From JBOGEN01 sp050743265 (GTDB lineage: Bacteria; Actinomycetota; Actinomycetes; JBOGEN01), in assembly GCA_050743265.1 (NCBI GenBank), contig JBOGEN010000022.1, positions 1 through 6,477 on the forward strand: a stretch of 6,477 nt of DNA, read 5' to 3'. This document shows positions 1-6,477 of this stretch, piece by piece. The position numbers were made by a program, and so were the translations under genes. Each line of letters opens with the position of its first letter. Position 1 is the stretch's first letter. The notes beneath the pieces were generated by a model. It was not told the DNA's origin. It did not search any database and saw only the letters and a program-made list of their open reading frames with translations.

Positions 1-56
1 GTCCTGACCGGGCGACGCCCCCCGGCGCTCGACCGCGGGCGCCCCTGCCCCGGCGC

Positions 57-91
57 TTCGCGGTGTGCGACGCGCGGCTACGGTCGGGCCC
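57..91 (+). promoter_or_regulatory. Probable leaderless promoter of the crotonase gene
   Basis: A TACGGT hexamer at 79-84 fits the actinobacterial -10 pattern TAnnnT. It ends seven bases before the GTG at 92, the spacing expected if transcription starts at the G of the start codon. A weak -35 (TTCGCG, 57-62) lies 16 bases upstream of the -10. No Shine-Dalgarno sequence precedes the GTG, which agrees with a leaderless mRNA. The same arrangement, with the same spacing, occurs before the sirtuin gene at 3876. Confidence 0.55.
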
Positions 92-886
92 GTGAACCCT
101 GAACTGCGTCCGGACGACCTCACCGCAGCAGGGGTCCGCCTCGACGTGACGGGGCAGGTCGCCACGGTCTCGCTCTGCCGTCCCGAGCGGCGCAACGCGC
201 AGACCCCGGCACTGTGGCGTGCGCTCGCCGGCATCGGCCGGGACCTGCCCGACTCCGTCCGGGTCGTGGTGCTGCGTGCCGAGGGCCCGTCGTTCTCGGC
301 CGGGCTCGACCGGCGGCTGCTCACCGGCGAGGACGTCGACGGCGAGCCCGGGCTCGCCGGGCTCGCCCACCTCGAGGACGAGGCCCTGGACGCGGCCATC
401 GCCGGGTTCCAGGAGGCGTTTTCCTGGTGGTCGCGGCCCGGCCTGGTGTCCGTGGCAGCCGTGGCGGGCCACGCGGTCGGCGCAGGGTTCCAGCTGGCAC
501 TGGCATGTGACCTGCGCGTTCTCGCCGACGACGCCCAGCTGGCCATGCGGGAGACCTCGCTGGGGCTCGTCCCCGACCTCGGAGGCACCAAGCCGCTCGT
601 GGAGGCGGTCGGCTACTCCCGCGCGCTGGAGATCTGCCTGACGGGACGCTGGGTCGGCGCCCAGGAGGCCGGCGACCTGGGGCTCGCCACTCTCGTGGTG
701 CCTCGGGAGCAGCTCGACGGCACCGTGGACGACCTGGTGGCCGCCCTGACCGTCCCGCCCGCGGGGGCGGTCGCGGAGACCAAGTCCCTGCTCGCGGGGG
801 CGTACGGGCGGGACGCCGCCGGCCAGCGCCGGGCCGAGCGTGCCGCCCAGGCCCGCCGCCTGCGGGCGCTCGTCGGTCTCGGCTGA
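92..886 (+). CDS. Enoyl-CoA hydratase/isomerase family (crotonase-fold) protein
   Basis: A 264-residue protein of normal single-domain crotonase length, expected to be cytosolic and to act on an acyl-CoA thioester. The first oxyanion-hole segment is FSAGLD (residues 68-73). The second is GHAVGAGF (126-133), followed by the typical ALACDLRV stretch. The MRETSLGLVPDLGGT segment (152-166) is the second active-site region. Aligned by eye to rat mitochondrial enoyl-CoA hydratase, Glu164 corresponds to E154, but Glu144 is replaced by Q134. D162 sits where dienoyl-CoA isomerase has its catalytic Asp204. A canonical hydratase reaction, which uses both Glu residues, is therefore doubtful; an isomerase or another crotonase activity is possible. 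I chose GTG at 92 because of the TAnnnT box seven bases upstream; an in-frame GTG at 65 would place that promoter inside the gene. It appears to be monocistronic. The family call is firm, the substrate is unknown. Confidence 0.9.
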   Translation: MNPELRPDDLTAAGVRLDVTGQVATVSLCRPERRNAQTPALWRALAGIGRDLPDSVRVVVLRAEGPSFSAGLDRRLLTGEDVDGEPGLAGLAHLEDEALDAAIAGFQEAFSWWSRPGLVSVAAVAGHAVGAGFQLALACDLRVLADDAQLAMRETSLGLVPDLGGTKPLVEAVGYSRALEICLTGRWVGAQEAGDLGLATLVVPREQLDGTVDDLVAALTVPPAGAVAETKSLLAGAYGRDAAGQRRAERAAQARRLRALVGLG

Positions 887-999
887 CCCCGGCGGACCGC
901 CCGGTCGACCGTCGCCCCGGCGCCTCGGGCCGGCCCCGGCCGTTCAGCCACAGGCGTACCGCTGGCGGGAAGCGCCGGGCCGGTCGCATGGTTGAGCCA

Positions 1000-1045
1000 G
1001 TCCGATGAGCCGGACGCTCGGGCGGAACCCGAGGGGGCCCCGAGC
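1000..1045 (+). other. Possible tandem or alternative hairpins in the leader of the ABC transporter gene
   Basis: Two small stem-loops lie in tandem in the 191-bp gap before the ABC gene. One pairs 1000-1004 with 1011-1015 (GTCCG/CGGAC, 6-base loop). The other pairs 1017-1022 with 1028-1033 (CTCGGG/CCCGAG, 5-base loop). The left arm of the second can instead pair with 1039-1045 as a 7-bp GCTCGGG/CCCGAGC stem, so two folds are mutually exclusive. DNA this G+C-rich often gives such stems by chance. No riboswitch class is recognisable, and no convincing promoter is visible in the gap. Confidence 0.2.
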
Positions 1046-1060
1046 CAGACGTCGACGACA

Positions 1061-1066
1061 GGGAGG
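1061..1066 (+). promoter_or_regulatory. Ribosome binding site of the ABC transporter gene
   Basis: GGGAGG (preceded by A) lies 11 bases upstream of the GTG at 1078. It is the only good Shine-Dalgarno match nearby and supports that GTG as the start. The spacing is slightly long but acceptable. Confidence 0.6.
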
Positions 1067-1077
1067 CGCGTTCCCCG

Positions 1078-3063
1078 GTGGCAGGCCAGAACCCGTGGAT
1101 GACCTACCGGTCCTTCACCAGGGACCAGGAGATCGCCCGGCAGCGGCTGACCCCGGGGACGGTGCGGCGCATCCTCGCCTTCGCCGCCCCGTACAAGGTC
1201 GACCTGGTCTTCTTCCTGGGCCTGGTCGTGGCCGGGGCGATCATCACCGTCGCCACCCCGCTGATGTTCAAGGTCATCATCGACGACGGCGTCGCGAAGG
1301 GGCGCTCGGACGTCGTCGTCTGGCTGGCGCTCGGCGTCGCCGGGCTCGCGGTGCTCGAGGCGGCGCTCACACTCGTGCAGCGGTGGTTCTCCGCGCGCAT
1401 CGGGGAGGGGTTGATCTTCGACCTGAGGACCCGCGTGTTCTCGCACGTCCAGCGGATGCCGGTGGCGTTCTTCACGCGGACCCAGACCGGGTCGCTGGTC
1501 AGCCGGCTCAACAGCGACGTGATCGGGGCGCAGCAGGCGTTCACCTCGACGCTGTCCTCGGTGGTGTCGAACGTCGTCAGCCTCGTGCTCGTGATCGCGA
1601 CCATGCTCGTCCTGTCGTGGCAGATCACCCTGGTGGCGATGCTGCTGCTCCCGGTGTTCGTGCTGCCCGCCCGGTACGTGGGACGCAGGCTCGCCGCCAT
1701 CACGCGGGAGTCGATGCAGCTCAACGCCGAGATGAGCCAGACGATGACGGAGCGGTTCAACGTGTCCGGCGCGCTGCTCGTCAAGCTGTTCGGCCGCCTG
1801 GACGAGGAGTCGGGCCAGTTCGGCGCCAAGGCCGCCCGGGTCCGAGACGTGGGCATCGTCTCCGCCATGTACAGCCGGGTGTTCTTCACCGCGCTCACGC
1901 TCGTCGCGGCGCTCGCGACCGCGCTCGTGTACGGGATCGGCGGCGTGCTCGCCGTCGACAACGAGCTGCAGGTCGGCACGCTCGTCGCGCTGGCCGCGCT
2001 GCTCACCCGCTTGTACGGGCCGCTCACGGCGCTGTCCAACGTGCACATCGACGTGATGACGGCCCTGGTCAGCTTCGACCGCGTCTTCGAGGTGCTCGAC
2101 CTACCGCCGGCGGTGGCGGACCGGCCGGATGCGCCGCACCTGCCCGGCGACGCCGCGTCCGTGGAGTTCGACGAGGTCGGCTTCCGCTACCCGACGGCCG
2201 CGGAGGTCTCGCTCGCGTCGCTCGAGTCGGTCGCCGCGCTCGACCACGCCGCCGCCGAGCAGGTGCTGCACGAGGTGTCCTTCCGGGTCGAGCCGGGCCA
2301 GATGGTCGCCCTGGTCGGCCCGTCCGGGGCGGGCAAGACGACGATCACGCACCTGGTGGGCCGCCTGTACGACGCGACCGAGGGGACCGTCCGGGTCGGC
2401 GGCAGGGACGTCCGCGACGTCACCCTGGACTCGCTGCACGACCGGGTCGGCGTGGTGACCCAGGACGCGCACATGTTCCACGACACCATCCGCGCCAACC
2501 TGCGGTACGCCCGTCCGGACGCCTCCGACGCCGACCTCGTGGAGGCCTGCCGGGCCGCCCAGATCTGGGGCCTCGTCTCGTCCCTGCCCGAAGGGCTCGA
2601 CACGATCGTCGGGGACCGCGGCTACCGGCTCTCCGGCGGGGAGAAGCAGCGGCTCGCGATCGCCCGGCTGCTGCTCAAGGCGCCGCGCATCGTCGTCCTC
2701 GACGAGGCCACCGCGCACCTGGACTCCGAGTCGGAGTCCGCGCTGCAGCGCGCGCTGCGTACGGCGCTGCAGGGGCGTACGTCCCTCGTCATCGCCCACC
2801 GGCTGTCCACCGTGCGGGACGCCGACCAGATCCTCGTCGTGGAGGCCGGTCGGATCGTCGAGCGCGGCACCCACACCGAGCTGCTCGCCGCCGGCGGGCT
2901 GTACGCGGAGCTCTACCGCACGCAGTTCGCGCCCGGGGTGCAGGCGTCCGGCTCGTCCGACGGAGCCGACGGTCACGCGTCCGATCGAGCCGACCTGGAC
3001 ACCGGGAGCGCGGTCACAGGGCCCGCAGCAGACCCCCGTCCACCGGCACCATCGCGCCCGTGA
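1078..3063 (+). CDS. ABC exporter half-transporter (fused membrane domain and ATPase)
   Basis: A 661-residue protein that should dimerise in the cytoplasmic membrane and export a substrate using ATP (type IV/MsbA-like fold). Six hydrophobic segments lie near residues 41-62, 80-101, 160-178, 182-198, 268-289 and 299-316. The nucleotide-binding domain follows: aromatic A-loop FRYP (369-372), Walker A GPSGAGKT (414-421), Q-loop TQD (461-463), signature LSGGEKQR (518-525), Walker B IVVLDEAT (538-545) with catalytic E543, D-loop LDSES, and H-loop His574. All catalytic residues are present, so it should be an active ATPase. Two oddities stand out. About 17 extra residues lie between the A-loop and the next strand (around 374-396). 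A low-complexity polar tail (about 620-661) follows the last conserved motif and overlaps the convergent SDR gene. The substrate cannot be told from sequence; lipids, drugs or peptides are all possible. A homologous partner subunit is not in the window, so a homodimer is the simplest reading. Confidence 0.94.
   Translation: MAGQNPWMTYRSFTRDQEIARQRLTPGTVRRILAFAAPYKVDLVFFLGLVVAGAIITVATPLMFKVIIDDGVAKGRSDVVVWLALGVAGLAVLEAALTLVQRWFSARIGEGLIFDLRTRVFSHVQRMPVAFFTRTQTGSLVSRLNSDVIGAQQAFTSTLSSVVSNVVSLVLVIATMLVLSWQITLVAMLLLPVFVLPARYVGRRLAAITRESMQLNAEMSQTMTERFNVSGALLVKLFGRLDEESGQFGAKAARVRDVGIVSAMYSRVFFTALTLVAALATALVYGIGGVLAVDNELQVGTLVALAALLTRLYGPLTALSNVHIDVMTALVSFDRVFEVLDLPPAVADRPDAPHLPGDAASVEFDEVGFRYPTAAEVSLASLESVAALDHAAAEQVLHEVSFRVEPGQMVALVGPSGAGKTTITHLVGRLYDATEGTVRVGGRDVRDVTLDSLHDRVGVVTQDAHMFHDTIRANLRYARPDASDADLVEACRAAQIWGLVSSLPEGLDTIVGDRGYRLSGGEKQRLAIARLLLKAPRIVVLDEATAHLDSESESALQRALRTALQGRTSLVIAHRLSTVRDADQILVVEAGRIVERGTHTELLAAGGLYAELYRTQFAPGVQASGSSDGADGHASDRADLDTGSAVTGPAADPRPPAPSRP
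2955..2994 (+). repeat. Imperfect 16-bp direct repeat, 24-bp period, in the ABC gene tail
   Basis: GTCCGACGGAGCCGAC (2955-2970) recurs as GTCCGATCGAGCCGAC (2979-2994), with two mismatches and a period of exactly 24 bp (eight codons). It encodes the similar peptides SDGAD and SDRAD in the disordered-looking C-terminal tail. This suggests a local tandem duplication that lengthened the tail. Confidence 0.5.
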
Positions 3064-3775
3064 CGTACGACGCGGCGGGGGAGAGCAGGAACGCTGCCAC
3101 CCGGCCGAACTCCGCCGGGTCGCCGTAGCGCCGCAGCGGGATCGCGGCCTCCGTCTGTGCCCGGGCGGCCTCGGCGTCGCCGGTGGCCTCGTCGATCGCG
3201 ACCGTACGGTCGGTGGCCACCCGGCCCGGCAACAGCCCGTTGACGCGGACTCCGCGCGGGCCGAGGTCGTCGGCCAGCGTCTTCGCGGCCATCGCCAGCC
3301 CTGGGCGCAGCCCGTTGGACACGGCCAGGTTCGGGATCGGCTGGCGCACCGACGAGGACAGGACGAAGGCGAGCGCCCCGCCGTCGGTGAGCGAGCCGGC
3401 GACCGTGCGGGCCAGCCGTACCGCACCGAGGAAGACCGACTCGAACGCCTCCTGCCAGGCCTCGTCCGCGATCTCGGTCAGAGGGCCCGCGGGTGGGCCG
3501 CCCACGCTCACGAGTGCCCCGTCGAGGCGGCCGAAGCGCTCCTGCGCGGCGTCCACCAGCCGCCCGGGGGTGGCGGGGTCGGCATTGTCGGCGGCCACCC
3601 CGACGACCCGCTCGGGACCGCCGAGCTCGGACGCGGTCCTGTCGACGGCACTCGCGTCCCGGGAGGAGACGACCACCCGGGCACCCTCGGCGACCAGGCT
3701 CTCGGCGCACGCGCGACCCAGGCCGCGGCTCGCGCCGGTGACGATGAGGACACGACCGGTGAGTCCCAGATCCAT
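3014..3775 (-). CDS. SDR-fold protein lacking the catalytic Tyr and Lys (atypical FabG-like)
   Basis: A 253-residue protein of classical SDR length with a Rossmann fold. The dinucleotide-binding motif TGASRGLG is at residues 13-20. The usual NNAG is replaced by SVGGP (90-94). LGPRGVRVNGLLPG (171-184) and the C-terminal MVPVDGG (242-248) are typical of 3-oxoacyl-ACP reductase-like SDRs. The active-site Ser region SSS is at 140-142. Thirteen residues after S140, where YxxxK should stand, the sequence is SNGLR: Ser153 replaces Tyr and Arg157 replaces Lys. I recall a known subgroup of FabG-like SDRs with this SNxxR pattern and an imperfect catalytic tetrad, so this is likely an intact member of it and not a decayed gene. 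Reductase activity is uncertain. The ATG at 3775 has AGGA seven bases upstream and directly precedes the first beta strand. The gene is divergent from the sirtuin and convergent with, and overlapping, the ABC gene. Confidence 0.9.
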   Translation of the reverse strand: MDLGLTGRVLIVTGASRGLGRACAESLVAEGARVVVSSRDASAVDRTASELGGPERVVGVAADNADPATPGRLVDAAQERFGRLDGALVSVGGPPAGPLTEIADEAWQEAFESVFLGAVRLARTVAGSLTDGGALAFVLSSSVRQPIPNLAVSNGLRPGLAMAAKTLADDLGPRGVRVNGLLPGRVATDRTVAIDEATGDAEAARAQTEAAIPLRRYGDPAEFGRVAAFLLSPAASYVTGAMVPVDGGLLRAL

Positions 3776-3787
3776 CCGACCATCCTG
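3776..3787 (-). promoter_or_regulatory. Start-proximal signals of the SDR gene (RBS or leaderless -10)
   Basis: Reading the minus strand, CAGGATGGTCGG directly precedes the ATG. AGGA (3783-3786) is seven bases from the ATG and could act as a Shine-Dalgarno sequence. Alternatively CAGGAT (3782-3787) resembles the actinobacterial -10 TAGGAT, six bases before the ATG, which would make a leaderless transcript like the two plus-strand genes with TAnnnT boxes. The sequence does not decide between them. Confidence 0.35.
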
Positions 3788-3840
3788 GCGCGGGCCGCTC
3801 CGCGTCGGTCCGGCACCCCCCGAGCGGGAACGGCGGGAGG

Positions 3841-3875
3841 TGGACGCCGTGCGTCGCCGGGGTAGCGTCGGACGG
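3841..3875 (+). promoter_or_regulatory. Probable leaderless promoter of the sirtuin gene
   Basis: TAGCGT at 3863-3868 matches the TAnnnT -10 pattern and ends seven bases before the GTG at 3876. TGGACG at 3841-3846 is a 4/6 match to TTGACA with a 16-base spacer. There is no useful Shine-Dalgarno sequence. The promoter probably drives the sirtuin, acyl-CoA synthetase and LD-carboxypeptidase genes together. Confidence 0.6.
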
Positions 3876-4739
3876 GTGAGCACCGCCGAGTCCGTGTCCG
3901 CCGCTGACGCGCCCCGTGACGTCGAGGCGCGGGTCGCGCGCTGGCTGGGCGACGCACGTGCGGTGACCGTGCTCACCGGCGCGGGGATCTCCACGGACTC
4001 GGGCATCCCGGACTTCCGCGGCCCGTCGGGGCTGTGGACGCAGAACCCGGGTGCGCAGCGCATGTTCACCCTCGACGCGTACGTCGCCGACCCGGACGTC
4101 CGCCGGCAGGCGTGGCGCAACCGGCGCGAGCACGCCGCCTGGACGGCCGAGCCCAACGCGGGGCACCGCGCCCTCGTCGGCGTGGAGCGGTCCGGTCGGC
4201 TGCGCGCGCTGCTCACCCAGAACATCGACGAGCTGCACCAGCGGGCCGGCTCCGACCCCGAGCGCGTTGTCGAGCTGCACGGAACGCTGTTCGTCGTCGA
4301 GTGCCTCACCTGTGCCGAGCGCACCCCGATGGCGGACGTGCTGCGACGGGTCGACGCCGGCGAGGACGACCCGGAGTGCCTGGCCTGCGGCGGCATCCAG
4401 AAGTCGGCGACGATCTCGTTCGGGCAGTCGCTGAAGGCCGACGTGCTGACCGAGGCCATCCGCGCGTCCGAGGAGTGCGACCTGTTCCTCGCGGTGGGGT
4501 CCTCCCTCTCCGTCCAGCCGGCTGCGGGCCTGTGCCGCGTCGCCGTCGGGGCGGGCGCGCGGCTCGTCGTGGTCAACGCCGAGCCGACGCCGTACGACCC
4601 GATCGCCGCGGCCGTGCTCCACGCGCCGGTCGGGGAGGTGCTCCCACGGCTGGTCGCCGGGCTCGCCCGCCCTGCCAGCACGGGTGGCCCGGCGGATCCC
4701 TCTGACCCATCTGACCCGGGAACCCCGTCCGCGAGTTGA
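3876..4739 (+). CDS. Sir2-family NAD-dependent protein deacylase (sirtuin)
   Basis: A 287-residue single-domain bacterial sirtuin (CobB/NpdA-type annotation). It would remove acyl groups from protein lysines using NAD+, releasing nicotinamide and O-acyl-ADP-ribose. The NAD-binding signature GAGISTDSGIPDFRG is at 35-49, TQNID at 114-118 and catalytic His135 in ELHGT. The zinc ligands are C143/C146 (CLTC) and C168/C171 (CLAC), followed by GSSLSVQPA (208-216) and VNAEPTPYD (233-241). All core motifs are intact. The region aligned by eye with the YxxR that gives CobB/SIRT5 desuccinylase activity reads WRNRR (80-84) with no Tyr, so acyl preference is open. A low-complexity tail (DPSDPSDPGTP) ends the protein, encoded partly by a 9-base repeat. 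GTG 3876 is chosen for its TAnnnT box seven bases upstream; GTG 3849 in frame is the alternative. The acyl-CoA synthetase 80 bp downstream is a plausible deacylation substrate. Confidence 0.93.
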   Translation: MSTAESVSAADAPRDVEARVARWLGDARAVTVLTGAGISTDSGIPDFRGPSGLWTQNPGAQRMFTLDAYVADPDVRRQAWRNRREHAAWTAEPNAGHRALVGVERSGRLRALLTQNIDELHQRAGSDPERVVELHGTLFVVECLTCAERTPMADVLRRVDAGEDDPECLACGGIQKSATISFGQSLKADVLTEAIRASEECDLFLAVGSSLSVQPAAGLCRVAVGAGARLVVVNAEPTPYDPIAAAVLHAPVGEVLPRLVAGLARPASTGGPADPSDPSDPGTPSAS

Positions 4740-4807
4740 GAGCGCGACGTGTGACCCTTCCGCCAGCCGGGAAGAGCGCCCATCATGCGGGCGGGACGAC
4801 AGCCGCC

Positions 4808-4815
4808 AGAGGAGA
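4808..4815 (+). promoter_or_regulatory. Ribosome binding site of the acyl-CoA synthetase gene
   Basis: AGAGGAGA, with the AGGAG core at 4810-4814, lies five bases before the ATG at 4820. It is the best Shine-Dalgarno sequence in the window and rules for this ATG over upstream in-frame starts. The 80-bp gap after the sirtuin stop has no convincing promoter. Its only hairpin is a 5-bp stem (4777-4781 with 4789-4793) without a T tract, so read-through from the sirtuin gene is likely. Confidence 0.8.
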
Positions 4816-4819
4816 GACC

Positions 4820-6351
<1,532 letters not shown>

Positions 6352-6355
<4 letters not shown>

Positions 6356-6477
6356 GCGGGCCGCTTCCCCTGCTGCGCCGCCCGGCCCCCCTGCGGCCGG
6401 GAGACCGCGTGGCGATCGTGGCTCCCAGCGGCCCCATCGACCCGGACCGCCTGGCCCGGGGGTGCGCGGTGGTCGCG
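6352..6477 (+). CDS. LD-carboxypeptidase (peptidase S66, LdcA-like), N-terminal part only
   Basis: Only about 42 codons are present; the gene continues past the window. LRPGDRVAIVAPSGP (6391-6435) followed by IDPDRLARGCAVVA matches the conserved N-terminus of S66 muramoyltetrapeptide carboxypeptidases. These cleave the L-Lys/DAP-D-Ala bond in recycled peptidoglycan peptides. The catalytic Ser-Glu-His triad lies beyond the window and cannot be checked. The start is uncertain. The frame has no ATG, GTG or TTG between the GTG at 6241, deep in the synthetase gene, and the GTG at 6409, which would cut off the conserved LRPGD. CTG at 6352 overlaps the synthetase stop as CTGA and would give a normal-length N-terminus; CTG at 6370 or 6373 is also possible. 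The tight junction suggests co-transcription with the synthetase. Confidence 0.75.

Noticed and set aside
1..64. End or start of a flanking gene at the left edge
   Set aside because: A TGA at 5-7 could end an upstream gene, but too little sequence is present to recognise a product, and the minus strand has no ATG or GTG start here.
65..91. GTG at 65 as the start of the crotonase gene
   Set aside because: It would put the TACGGT -10 box inside the gene and add nine poorly conserved residues; GTG 92 fits the leaderless pattern.
902..911. Perfect 10-bp palindrome CGGTCGACCG as an operator
   Set aside because: Too short and G/C-rich to separate from chance, and it is not near any promoter I could identify.
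928..941. Hairpin GGCCG/CGGCC after the crotonase stop as a terminator
   Set aside because: Five G/C pairs with a 4-base loop and no T tract; expected by chance at this base composition.
613..2046. A long minus-strand frame opposite the crotonase and ABC genes
   Set aside because: The translation is Arg-, His- and Asp-rich with no domain signature, typical of antisense frames in high-G+C coding DNA.
2949..2968. Stem CGGCTC/GAGCCG downstream of the SDR stop as a terminator between the convergent genes
   Set aside because: Six base pairs with an 8-base loop and no T tract on either strand, and it lies inside the ABC coding region.

Overview
The window is chromosomal DNA with very high G+C content and strong G/C bias at third codon positions. 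It has GTG starts and two promoters that look leaderless, with a TAnnnT -10 box seven bases before GTG. This points to an actinobacterium, perhaps of the Micrococcales (Cellulomonas-like); that placement is an impression from composition and protein style, not a measured result. Gene density is that of an ordinary core or semi-core region. I see no mobile element, CRISPR array, tRNA or rRNA.

Layout from left to right: a crotonase-fold enoyl-CoA hydratase/isomerase-like gene (92-886, +) with its own apparent leaderless promoter; a 191-bp gap holding small hairpins and the RBS of the next gene; a full-length ABC exporter half-transporter with fused membrane and ATPase domains (1078-3063, +); and a convergent short-chain dehydrogenase/reductase (SDR)-fold gene (3014-3775, -), whose 3' end overlaps the ABC gene by 50 bp. 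A 100-bp divergent promoter region follows (3776-3875). After it come a Sir2-family NAD-dependent protein deacylase (3876-4739, +), an AMP-forming acyl-CoA synthetase (4820-6355, +) and the first ~42 codons of an LD-carboxypeptidase of the S66/LdcA family (6352-6477, +), which runs off the window. The first ~64 bases contain nothing I can assign.

How the genes may work together: the acyl-CoA synthetase, the crotonase and the SDR-fold protein all belong to families that act on acyl-CoA thioesters or acyl carriers, but they lie in separate transcription units and no shared pathway can be read from the sequence. The strongest functional link is the sirtuin lying 80 bp upstream of, and co-directional with, the acyl-CoA synthetase. 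Sirtuins of the CobB type are known to reactivate AMP-forming acyl-CoA synthetases by deacylating the catalytic lysine of the PxxxxGK motif, and that motif is intact here (K492). Sirtuin, synthetase and LD-carboxypeptidase probably form one operon, the last two genes being contiguous or overlapping.

Two proteins have atypical active sites: the crotonase lacks the first catalytic Glu and has an isomerase-like Asp, and the SDR lacks the catalytic Tyr and Lys. I found no clearly new multi-gene system. The items that most merit checking are the sirtuin/synthetase pair, the two altered active sites, the shared start-site promoter module and the apparent CTG start of the last gene.
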